Below are positions 8,273-15,043 of a stretch of 30,806 nucleotides of DNA, one piece after another. This DNA is from CAZYSK01 sp964649415. Its GTDB lineage: Bacteria > Chloroflexota > Anaerolineae > B4-G1. Where the stretch lies: the NCBI GenBank assembly GCA_964649415.1, contig CAZYSK010000069.1, positions 1-30,806 on the forward strand, written 5' to 3'. Each line of letters starts with the position of its first letter. Position 1 is the first letter of the stretch. A model generated the notes under the pieces. It had not been told where the DNA came from, did not search any database, and worked only from the letters and a program-made list of their open reading frames with translations. The position numbers and the translations under genes are program-made.

Positions 8273-8286
8273 TCGTCATATGACGA
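8273..8286. promoter_or_regulatory. 14-bp perfect palindrome upstream of the HTH/sigma operon
   Basis: TCGTCATATGACGA reads identically on both strands. It lies about 105 bp upstream of the HTH start, a plausible position for an operator of a dimeric regulator. A smaller palindrome, TTGATCAA, is at 8240-8247. The function is inferred from position only. Confidence 0.4.
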
Positions 8287-8426
8287 CGTCAATGCCCCTG
8301 TTCGCAACACTAGAGGCCAACGCTGATATCTTTGACACTCACAGCTAGTATGAGACACTCTGTCCTATCCTATTCCATCCTACCACAAATCACATCGTTT
8401 GTCTGTCGGGAAAGTCAGTAATTTCT

Positions 8427-8458
8427 TGTAGGAAATATCCCTACATTTTGTGTAGGGG
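8427..8458. promoter_or_regulatory. Candidate operator cluster with repeated TGTAGG boxes
   Basis: TGTAGG (8427-8432) and CCTACA (8440-8445) form a 19-bp imperfect palindrome, and a third box TGTAGGGG follows at 8451-8458. Another CCTAC is at 8380-8384 beside repeated ATCCTA units (8362-8382). The clustered, oriented boxes in an AT-rich stretch suggest regulator binding. The distance to the nearest gene start (about 260 bp) weakens the case. Confidence 0.4.
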
Positions 8459-8870
8459 TACCCTCACAAGGGCATTATGTGCAAGCTTGTGACACCAACA
8501 CACCACATGGACGTGAAAACGCACAAACAGCGAGGACAATGGCACACACCGGTGGCTGAAGTAGATGCCTGCAGGCAAGGCAAGAGGTCAGTTACATGAG
8601 CCTCGCAGCAGCCAGGAGCTGCACAGGCAATGGTGTGGATCAGCAAGAATCAGGGAATGGGAACACGCGCGGATGGAGGGGCAGAGCGATAAGTGCTGGT
8701 CGGAACCGTAGCTCTTCTGGCAATGCCGCCAGCAGCGGGCAAGGCACCCGAATACCACACAAGCGAACACAGGGCAGGTGTCCGATCAAACCGGCCAGCT
8801 ATGAATTGTACACGCCGCTGATAGCCTGGCTATTCTGCAGGTTTGCCCGCTGTTGCTCCGGGGCCGCCTT

Positions 8871-11123
8871 TCAAGATCTCAACCAATGCCCGACGCCCCC
8901 CACCCCTCCCAGGCCCCGCAGCCACCCCTGCCACAGCACAGGCCGAGCCCGCTCCCACGCCGCCATGGCCGCCAGCGCATACCGGTCGCCGCGGGCGAAA
9001 CAGGCGCGCACGTACAGATCCACGATGCACGTGATAGGCTCCTGCGCCTCCGGCACAAGCTCGCCGAACGCGCGCGCCCACTCGAGAGGCGTATCGGACG
9101 TGCCGATCGGCCGGCCCATCCAGCGCCCGAAGCGCACCAGGCGGGCGTATGCCCGCTCGACCGGGGACAGGCCACGGAATCCCCAGTTCTCGACCGCCCA
9201 TCGCCCTCCGGCAGCCACGGCCAGGATGGCAAGCCCCACGGTCAAGGGCCAAAACAGGGCGTCCCACGTCCGGCGCAAGGGACTGATCCTCCCCTCCAGC
9301 GCCCAGTCCATATCCGACGCGGGCAGCCTGTCACCTTCGTCCATACCCCACCGGGAGTCCGGCCCCTGCGCCCCCGGCGGCACGCCCTCACCCGCGCCTT
9401 GCCCGGCGGCACGATCGGGCCGGATGAGGGGCGGCTGGCCGGCCGTGGGCTCGAACTCGATCCAACCGTAGCCGGGGAAGTAGACCTCGACCCAACTGTG
9501 GGCATCCAGGTCCCGCACCCGATAGACGGCGCGCTCAACGTCGTACTCGCCCTGGGCGTAGCCGGAGGCCAGCCGTGCCGGGATCGACAGGCTACGCGCC
9601 ATGACGACCATTGCCGTGGCGTAGCCGTTGCAGTAATCCCGCCGGCTGTCGAACAGCAGAAAGTCCACGTAATCCCGGCCCTCCGGCAGTTCAGGCGGGT
9701 CCAGGTCGTAGGTGATCTGCACGCGCAGGTACTGCTGCAGCGCGATCGCCTTGTCGTAGGAGTTGTCGGCGCCGGCAGTGAGATCCTCGGCCAGCAAGCG
9801 CACCCGCTCGGGCAGCGAGCCCGGAAGCTGCAGGTAGCGCCGGCGCACCCACTCCGGATAGTCCGCGTCTGCCTCCCGCAGGCTCGTCGCGTCGGCGACC
9901 GACACGCTGGACATCACGACGTACTCATCGCCGGCATCCAGCGGCAACAGGCTGAAGACGCGGATGAATTCGAGGGGCGCGTCGCCCGTGAGATTGATGG
10001 AGGCCTCCGCGTCCCGGGCCAGCGCGACCGGCTGCGAGGCCCCGATCAGGAGATGCAGGCCCGGCACGTAGCTGGTCACGGTCTGCGTGATCGCGCTGCG
10101 CAGCGCGTAGTCCACCATGCCCGGCGGCTGCCGCCCGCGGGCGAGCAAGAGGCGCTCCCGCTCCGCAGCGTCCCACTGATCGCCGTCGTAGTAGGTGTAT
10201 GCCGCGCCACGCCAGTAGTAGCGTCCTTCGCGCGGGGCGGCGATATCCATGACGACCGCATCCCGGCGATTGCCCGGCCCGCCCAGCGTCAGCGAGTCGC
10301 CGAACGGCTCGACGATGGGCCTCGCCGGGCTGCCGTACAGGCCGGAGAACAGCCGTTGCCACTCCTCCTGCACCGTACGCCAGGGATCGTTCACCCGGTG
10401 CCACACCGCGGTCAGGCTGGGCCAGGCCTCGGCGCCCGGGAGCGCCCAGGCGAGCACGATGACGATCAGTACCATCACCGCGCCCACCTGGAGCACGCTG
10501 AAGTGCAGGTCCGGGTCGTACGCCATGCGCCTCCGCCGCCACACGCCCTCCTGTTCCAGGGAGTGGGAGCGGGCAATGTAGAGCAAGGCACAGAAGAGAT
10601 AGAACACCAGATAGCGCGTCTGCCCGTGGAAGCCGCCGTAGTAGTAGACGTTGAACAGCGCCACCACCCCAGGGGGCAGAATCGCACGCCACACCCGCAC
10701 GCGGCGATAGGTGTTCCAGGCCGCGTTGTAGCCCAGGATCCAGTACAGCCCGCTCATCAGCATGACGAAGATGAGCGTGTCGTAGCCCTTGCCGCCGCTG
10801 ACGGCCTGGTTGAGCCAATCGGAGAGGCGGCCCACCAGCTCAGCGATGCGCTGGGCCCAGGTGAGATCCCCCGGCAAGTCCCGTCCCAGGATGTAGCCCA
10901 TCCACGTCAGGCCGTAGACGAGCCCGGCGACGTGGCACATCCATCCCCGGAAGACGCTCCACCCCAGCAGCAGCCCGGCCACCAGGCCACCGACGCCGGC
11001 CACGGGCACGACTCCCAGTCCCTCCGCCCACCCGGTGGTGACCAGCGTCAACGCGGCGGCGACGACCGCGCCGAACAGCAGCAGCGCCGTGCTCCAGCCT
11101 TCCTCGAACTTGGGCAGTTTCAT
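8871..11123 (-). CDS. TgpA-like membrane transglutaminase-domain protein
   Basis: 750 residues. The N-terminal part (about 10-205) has several membrane segments (TALLLFGAVVAAALTLV; GLVAGLLLGWSVF; VGAVMVLIVIVLAW). An extracytoplasmic region follows, then a transglutaminase-like core with the Cys in RRDYCNGYATAM (Cys498) and the His in DAHSWVEVYFPG (His542). The third position reads WIEFEPT, so Glu558 replaces the more usual Asp. After a Gly/Pro-rich linker comes another membrane helix (about 626-640) and a cytoplasmic tail resembling DUF4129 (SPVERAYARLVRFG). This is the TgpA/DUF3488-transglut-DUF4129 architecture, thought to act on peptides or proteins at the membrane. The usual MoxR and DUF58 partners are absent next door. 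GAGGA precedes the ATG closely. Confidence 0.88.
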   Translation of the reverse strand: MKLPKFEEGWSTALLLFGAVVAAALTLVTTGWAEGLGVVPVAGVGGLVAGLLLGWSVFRGWMCHVAGLVYGLTWMGYILGRDLPGDLTWAQRIAELVGRLSDWLNQAVSGGKGYDTLIFVMLMSGLYWILGYNAAWNTYRRVRVWRAILPPGVVALFNVYYYGGFHGQTRYLVFYLFCALLYIARSHSLEQEGVWRRRRMAYDPDLHFSVLQVGAVMVLIVIVLAWALPGAEAWPSLTAVWHRVNDPWRTVQEEWQRLFSGLYGSPARPIVEPFGDSLTLGGPGNRRDAVVMDIAAPREGRYYWRGAAYTYYDGDQWDAAERERLLLARGRQPPGMVDYALRSAITQTVTSYVPGLHLLIGASQPVALARDAEASINLTGDAPLEFIRVFSLLPLDAGDEYVVMSSVSVADATSLREADADYPEWVRRRYLQLPGSLPERVRLLAEDLTAGADNSYDKAIALQQYLRVQITYDLDPPELPEGRDYVDFLLFDSRRDYCNGYATAMVVMARSLSIPARLASGYAQGEYDVERAVYRVRDLDAHSWVEVYFPGYGWIEFEPTAGQPPLIRPDRAAGQGAGEGVPPGAQGPDSRWGMDEGDRLPASDMDWALEGRISPLRRTWDALFWPLTVGLAILAVAAGGRWAVENWGFRGLSPVERAYARLVRFGRWMGRPIGTSDTPLEWARAFGELVPEAQEPITCIVDLYVRACFARGDRYALAAMAAWERARPVLWQGWLRGLGGVGGVGHWLRS

Positions 11124-11159
11124 CAGTCCTCAAGTTTAGATCAACATGAAAGCGGTCGT

Positions 11160-11258
11160 AGAAACCAGGTTTTTTCGCCCCATCTCGCAGGAAAAACCAC
11201 GATAAACGTTGCGAGATATGCCGCACCCAACGATCCGGCAGCCAAAAACCTGGTTTCT
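11160..11258. repeat. 99-bp nested inverted-repeat element in the transglutaminase leader
   Basis: The outer arms AGAAACCAGGTTTTT (11160-11174) and AAAAACCTGGTTTCT (11244-11258) are perfect 15-bp inverted repeats. Inside them ATCTCGCA (11182-11189) and TGCGAGAT (11210-11217) form a second perfect stem. It lies between a predicted promoter (11313-11341, minus) and the transglutaminase start, so it would be transcribed as a leader hairpin. It looks like a MITE or a dispersed Chloroflexota palindrome. Confidence 0.75.
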
Positions 11259-11312
11259 TGATTCCTGTCTTAGCCTCACCCCACGACCTGTAGCCACAAA
11301 CGCCTAGTTGTC

Positions 11313-11341
11313 ATTATATCTGACAATGCCTGCCGAGGCAA
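11313..11341 (-). promoter_or_regulatory. Sigma-70 promoter for the transglutaminase gene
   Basis: On the minus strand: TTGCCT at 11341-11336, a 17-nt spacer, TATAAT at 11318-11313. The start point would be near 11306, giving a leader of about 180 nt that includes the nested hairpin element. It is back-to-back with the plus-strand promoter at 11354. Confidence 0.65.
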
Positions 11342-11353
11342 AGGCACACTAGT

Positions 11354-11382
11354 TTGACAATATCGTCAAGTTGGGCTACACT
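11354..11382 (+). promoter_or_regulatory. Sigma-70 promoter for the EAD-membrane protein gene
   Basis: TTGACA (11354-11359), a 17-nt spacer, TACACT (11377-11382). The -35 is a perfect consensus. The GTG start of the downstream gene is about 57 nt from the expected transcription start. Confidence 0.7.
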
Positions 11383-11445
11383 ATTCAGGGCTTGTATCTG
11401 TCGTATCTGCAATGCTGATAGTCGAGGATGAACAAGGAGGAATCG

Positions 11446-12042
11446 GTGAAAGCGACAGACCTGGGCAGACTACGCAAGAACCTCACTCAGTACTTCAGCG
11501 ATGGCGAACTGCGCGATCTGGCTTTCGACCTGGGGGTAGACTACGAGAGCCTGCCAGGCCAGGGGAAAGCAGACAAGGCCAGGGAGTTGGTCGCGCATCT
11601 GGAACGTCGCGGCCGCCTCGATGAGCTCCGAGAGCAATTACAGCGCTTGCGCCCGGGCATGTCGCGGAATGGTCCCCGGCCACGGCGTAGCTCCACGTGG
11701 GCGGTGGTCATCATCGCGACACTCGCCGTGGCCGCTGTGATCGTCGCGATAGTCCTCGCGACTCGCGGGGCTGGCTTCAGCTACGCAGTGCACGTGCAGG
11801 ACAAGGACACGGGTCTGGATGTGCCCAATGCGCAGATCACGATATACCTGGGTGAAGGGGAAGCACCTGCAACCGGCACCACAGACACGCACGGCTACGC
11901 CAGAATCGCCATTGACACTTCTCATGAGGGACAGCCCGCGACACTCGTTGTCGAGGCCGCCCGGTACAAAAGGTTCACGCAAGCGGTCACACTGGGCAAA
12001 GATGACCTGCCACTGACTGTCCCACTGGAGCCAGCGCAATAG
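11446..12042 (+). CDS. Single-pass membrane protein: Death-like/EAD domain, TM helix, extracellular Ig-like domain
   Basis: 198 residues from a GTG at 11446, chosen because AAGGAGG ends 5 nt upstream. An ATG at 11428 is in frame but has a poorer site. Residues about 4-70 (LRKNLTQYFSDGELRDLAFD, LPGQGKADKARELVAHLERR, GRLDEL) match the small helical Death-like/effector-associated domains common in Chloroflexota conflict and signalling proteins, which act as homotypic adaptors. Residues about 84-106 are a transmembrane helix after a basic stretch, placing that domain inside the cell. Residues about 110-198 form an extracellular beta-sandwich (VHVQDKDTGLDVPNAQITIY; THGYARIAID). The next gene repeats this outer domain. 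The numbered EAD family is not assigned. Confidence 0.78.
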   Translation: MKATDLGRLRKNLTQYFSDGELRDLAFDLGVDYESLPGQGKADKARELVAHLERRGRLDELREQLQRLRPGMSRNGPRPRRSSTWAVVIIATLAVAAVIVAIVLATRGAGFSYAVHVQDKDTGLDVPNAQITIYLGEGEAPATGTTDTHGYARIAIDTSHEGQPATLVVEAARYKRFTQAVTLGKDDLPLTVPLEPAQ

Positions 12043-12135
12043 GCCATACACGCCCCGGCGCACGATGGGGCCGACTCGCCACAACACAGCCCAGAGCAAT
12101 CACAGCAAGGTTCGGCTCACGCAAGGAGGGGACTG

Positions 12136-13197
12136 ATGAGGAACCAGCGTCAAAGGCTACGCGTCGCCGCTCTCACGGCATTGATGTTGCTTCTCTCTGG
12201 AATTGGTTCAGCATGTAGATCAAGCACGTTCCGATACTCAGTGCACGTGACGGACAATGACACGGGTTTAGACGTGCAAGGCGCGAAGATCACAATACAC
12301 CCGGACAAGGGGGAGGTACCTGTAACCGGCATCACGGACCACAACGGCTACGCCAGAATCGAAATTGACGCTTCTTATGTGGGACAGCCCGCGAATCTTT
12401 TCGTCGATGCCACAGGGTACAAACGGTATCCGCAAGCAGTCACTCTGGGCACGGACAATCTACCACTGCGTGTCCCACTGGAGCCAGAAAACGCCCCTGA
12501 TCCAGAACCGCCGGACACGCCTGAACCAGCACCGACTACTGCCATACCGCCGGACACACCCGCGCCGGGCGCAACGACCGCCGTGCCGACGCCCTCTCCC
12601 GAACCGAAGCCCACCGATACCCCTCCACCCACACCGACCCCAGTACCAGAGGGCCTGGCCATCGCCATCGAATCCGCCGGCATCTTCGCCGCGCCCGACG
12701 CAAGCTCACAAGTCATGGGAGGAGTCAGCGTCGGAGAACTGGTAAGCGTGCTGGGACGGTCTGCTGCCGGGCAATGGTTCTACGTCCGCGACGGGCAGGG
12801 CGCGGAAGGCTTCGTCTACGCTCCCCGATTCCAGTGGTCAGGAGACTTCGCGTCTCTGCCGGTGCGGGATCCCCTGATCGTGCCGCCAACTGCCACAGAC
12901 ACGCCCGGGGCCCCGCCTGCTCCCCTGGACCTGGACCTGTGGCATCTGCCCGACACCGGGTGGTGCAAGGGGGGATGGTGGTACATGTCCGTCTGGATTC
13001 AGGGGTACGGCGGCGATGGCGTCTATACCTACTACTGGAACGAGGAGAAACTGGCCGGCCCGCTGGCCGACGAGGGTCTCACGTTCGAGCTGAGCACGAC
13101 CGAAGGCGCGATCGTCGGCAACGGCCGGGTGGTCTCGGGAGACGGGCAAGTGGTAGAAAAAGGGCTCTTCATTCCGGCACCCGATTGCGCCCAGTAG
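12136..13197 (+). CDS. Lipoprotein with Ig-like domain, Pro/Thr linker and SH3b domain
   Basis: 353 residues, ATG with AAGGAGG upstream. Residues 1-27 are a lipoprotein signal with lipobox GIGSAC (Cys27). Residues about 32-115 repeat the outer domain of the preceding gene (VHVTDNDTGLDVQGAKITIH; HNGYARIEID), and the two are clearly similar at DNA level, so a tandem duplication. Residues about 118-172 are a Pro/Thr-rich linker (wall or surface spacer). Residues about 174-235 look like a bacterial SH3 domain (GIFAAPDASSQVMGGVSVGE; GQWFYVRDGQGAEGFVY), usually a cell-wall or peptide binder. The C-terminal part (about 258-353) is unassigned, with a Trp-rich stretch (WCKGGWWYMSVWIQGYGGDG). Probably co-transcribed with the EAD membrane protein. 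Confidence 0.8.
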   Translation: MRNQRQRLRVAALTALMLLLSGIGSACRSSTFRYSVHVTDNDTGLDVQGAKITIHPDKGEVPVTGITDHNGYARIEIDASYVGQPANLFVDATGYKRYPQAVTLGTDNLPLRVPLEPENAPDPEPPDTPEPAPTTAIPPDTPAPGATTAVPTPSPEPKPTDTPPPTPTPVPEGLAIAIESAGIFAAPDASSQVMGGVSVGELVSVLGRSAAGQWFYVRDGQGAEGFVYAPRFQWSGDFASLPVRDPLIVPPTATDTPGAPPAPLDLDLWHLPDTGWCKGGWWYMSVWIQGYGGDGVYTYYWNEEKLAGPLADEGLTFELSTTEGAIVGNGRVVSGDGQVVEKGLFIPAPDCAQ

Positions 13198-13267
13198 TCG
13201 GACTGGCGACGTCCTGCGAGCCTCCTTCGTGAACCTGCTGCATCTGCAAGCGTCAAACGTCAGTTGA

Positions 13268-13291
13268 GCCCCCGCGACAAGTCGCGGGGGC
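13268..13291 (+). terminator. Hairpin terminator after the SH3b lipoprotein
   Basis: GCCCCCGCGAC and GTCGCGGGGGC form a perfect 11-bp GC-rich stem around AA, 70 bp past the stop. The downstream sequence is only weakly T-rich (ATACCTTTCC), so termination strength is uncertain. Confidence 0.6.
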
Positions 13292-13323
13292 ATACCTTTC
13301 CCCACCGCGCCGAGCCCTCTGCC

Positions 13324-13352
13324 TTGCCCCAACCGCCACCTGGCGGTATACT
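13324..13352 (+). promoter_or_regulatory. Sigma-70 promoter for the metallophosphoesterase gene
   Basis: TTGCCC (13324-13329), 17-nt spacer, TATACT (13347-13352), placed just after the hairpin terminator and about 78 nt before the ATG. Confidence 0.6.
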
Positions 13353-13429
13353 CAGGTGTCTGTGATTCGCTACCGGCGACGCCCGCATGATCCGCGTCAC
13401 ACGGAATTCGATCTCTCTAGCAACCAACA

Positions 13430-14311
13430 ATGCCCCAAGTCTTGGACTCCCCCTGCCTGTCCCTGTGCGCACTCTGGGCCGTGCTGCTCGCCGCGCTGTC
13501 GGTCTACGCCTTCGTGATCGAGCCCGGCCGCATCGTCGTGCGCCAGGTCGAAGCGCCCATCTCCGGCCTGCCGCCGGCGCTCGACGGGCTGCGAATCGGC
13601 CAGATCAGCGACCTCCATCGGGGGCCACTGATGCCCCGCTCGCGCGTCGACAGGGCGATCGCGCGGATGGCGGCGCAGGCACCCGACCTGATCGCGCTGA
13701 CCGGCGATTTCGTCTCCGGCGATCCGGGCCCCGCCGCCGAGTACCGCGACATCCTGTCCCCGCTGCGCCCCAGGTTGGGGCTCTTCGCCTGCCTGGGCAA
13801 CAACGACCACTGGGCCGGCGCCGGCGCGGTGGCCGCGGCCCTAGAGAACGCAGGCGTCACGGTGCTGCGCAACCAACATCACCTGCTGACCGTCGGTGAT
13901 GCGCGCCTGTGCGTCGTGGGCATCGACGACATGGGATCTGCCGGATTGAGCGCCCACCACGCCGCGCCGCACGACGACCTGCCCGCAGCCCTGGTCGGCA
14001 GCCCCCTCTCCGGGCCCGTGCGCGTCCTGTTGGCCCACAACCCGGACTTCGCCATGGGACCAGTGTTCGCCAGAGAGACAGCCCGCCGGCCGATCCACCT
14101 GGTGCTCTCAGGCCACACCCACGGCGGCCAGGTCAGGCTGCCGCTCGTGGGCGCCCCGCGTCTCCCGTCCCGCTACAGGCTGCTGTTCGGCGGAGGACTC
14201 GTGCGCGTAGCGGGGACCTGGGTGCACGTCAGCCGAGGCGCTGGCACGGCGTGGTCCGTGCGCTTCAACTGCCCGCCCGAGGTGAACGTCATCACGCTGC
14301 GGGCGGGGTGA
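13430..14311 (+). CDS. Membrane-anchored calcineurin-like metallophosphoesterase (YkuE-like)
   Basis: 293 residues. An N-terminal hydrophobic helix (about 9-30, LSLCALWAVLLAALSVYAFV) is likely a membrane anchor or uncleaved signal. The metallophosphoesterase motifs are all present in order: DLH (61-63), GD (92-93), GNND followed by His (123-127), HNPD (His203) and GHTHGGQ (His229, His231). These bind the two metal ions. GNND in place of the commoner GNHD is a known variant of the family. Relatives include YkuE and other membrane-linked phosphoesterases; the substrate cannot be read from sequence. The ATG at 13430 has no good Shine-Dalgarno but fits the family N-terminus. Confidence 0.88.
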   Translation: MPQVLDSPCLSLCALWAVLLAALSVYAFVIEPGRIVVRQVEAPISGLPPALDGLRIGQISDLHRGPLMPRSRVDRAIARMAAQAPDLIALTGDFVSGDPGPAAEYRDILSPLRPRLGLFACLGNNDHWAGAGAVAAALENAGVTVLRNQHHLLTVGDARLCVVGIDDMGSAGLSAHHAAPHDDLPAALVGSPLSGPVRVLLAHNPDFAMGPVFARETARRPIHLVLSGHTHGGQVRLPLVGAPRLPSRYRLLFGGGLVRVAGTWVHVSRGAGTAWSVRFNCPPEVNVITLRAG

Positions 14312-14314
14312 GAA

Positions 14315-14360
14315 TCAGGTGACCGGCACTTAACACTGCGCTCAAGTGCCGGTCACCTGA
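14315..14360. terminator. Perfect 17-bp inverted repeat after the metallophosphoesterase gene
   Basis: TCAGGTGACCGGCACTT (14315-14331) and its exact reverse complement (14344-14360) flank a 12-nt loop, starting 4 bp after the stop. There is no T-tract. It may act as a terminator or mRNA stabiliser, and could be a dispersed palindromic repeat. Confidence 0.6.
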
Positions 14361-14380
14361 GAGGAAGGCCGGGCGGCCAC

Positions 14381-14408
14381 TTGCCTCGGTGAGAGTCCGC
14401 GATATACT
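14381..14408 (+). promoter_or_regulatory. Sigma-70 promoter for the cupin gene
   Basis: TTGCCT (14381-14386), 16-nt spacer, TATACT (14403-14408), about 70 nt upstream of the GTG start. Confidence 0.6.
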
Positions 14409-14479
14409 AGCGACGGCGCGATGCCACAGCGCACGCCACGGACGCCAGACAAGAGACGACAGGCAAAGGAGGAACAGAC

Positions 14480-14866
14480 GTGACACAGGAGAAGATCGAC
14501 TATTTCGTCCACCTGCCGGATGCCCCGAAGCTCACCCAGATGCCGGGGCTCGAGACGTCGATTCTCACGGGACTTCACGGCGAGAAGATGATGATGGTCT
14601 TGAACGCCACGCTGCCGGGCCACAGCGTGCCCACGCACTCACACCCGCACGAGCAGATCGGCATGGTCTACGCAGGCAAGGCCCTGCTGCGCATCGGGGA
14701 CGAAGAGCGCGTGGTCGAGAAGGGAGATTTCTACTGCATCCCGGCGGACGTCCCCCACAGCGACACGTGCATCGGCGATGAACCGTTCGTCATGTTGGAC
14801 GTCTTCTACCCCGTGAGGGAGGACTTCATCGAGCAGTTGCGACGAGAGGCCGAGGGAGAACGCTGA
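14480..14866 (+). CDS. Small single-domain cupin protein
   Basis: 128 residues from a GTG with AAAGGAGG 7 nt upstream. The whole protein is one cupin_2 beta-barrel. Cupin motif 1 is visible as THSHPHEQIGMVYAGKALLRIG (two parts: THSHPHEQ and GMVYAGKALLRIG), with likely metal ligands His, His and Glu; motif 2 is GDFYCIPADVPHSDTCIG with the last His ligand. Such proteins are isomerases, dioxygenases or sugar/ligand sensors, and the substrate is not identifiable here. It has its own promoter and is followed by a MITE-like element before the next gene. Confidence 0.85.
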   Translation: MTQEKIDYFVHLPDAPKLTQMPGLETSILTGLHGEKMMMVLNATLPGHSVPTHSHPHEQIGMVYAGKALLRIGDEERVVEKGDFYCIPADVPHSDTCIGDEPFVMLDVFYPVREDFIEQLRREAEGER

Positions 14867-14900
14867 AGCATGCTGCCCATCAGGAGGACAACCCACCCCA

Positions 14901-15020
14901 AGGTGGGACGCACTTGGTTTTCCTTCGAGAATTCGACTTCCAGGACTTACAAACGCTTCAATAGCCATCAAAGGCGGACGTCAGCGTCCGCGTTTTCGGG
15001 GCAGGAAGTGCGTCCCACCT
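14901..15020 (+). mobile_element. MITE-like element, copy 1 (120 bp, 15-bp terminal inverted repeats)
   Basis: The ends AGGTGGGACGCACTT (14901-14915) and AAGTGCGTCCCACCT (15006-15020) are perfect inverted repeats. The element recurs inverted at 27088-27207 with only 3 differences. Similarity extends on the right through GAGTAGTAA (15021-15029); the matching outer arm on the left is missing, so this copy seems truncated there. It codes for nothing and ends beside the ribosome site of the next gene. Confidence 0.85.
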
Positions 15021-15043
15021 GAGTAGTAAAGAAAGGCCTTGCT

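Larger units (their letters stand above)
8169..8870. other. Intergenic region between the HTH operon and the transglutaminase gene
   Basis: About 700 bp with no convincing gene on either strand. The part from about 8280 to 8460 is clearly more AT-rich than its surroundings and holds the palindromes listed separately. A 7-bp inverted repeat (TCACAAG at 8464-8470, CTTGTGA at 8486-8492) is also present. The region 8500-8820 shows nothing recognisable. Confidence 0.6.

Noticed and set aside
8464..8820. Short open frames and a small inverted repeat in the intergenic region as genes or terminator
   Set aside because: Candidate peptides lack ribosome sites and recognisable sequence, and the 7-bp stem has no T-tract.
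8853..11261. 802-codon plus-strand open frame opposite the transglutaminase
   Set aside because: Antisense shadow in GC-rich DNA. It runs through the leader and the inverted-repeat element and shows no domain or ribosome site.
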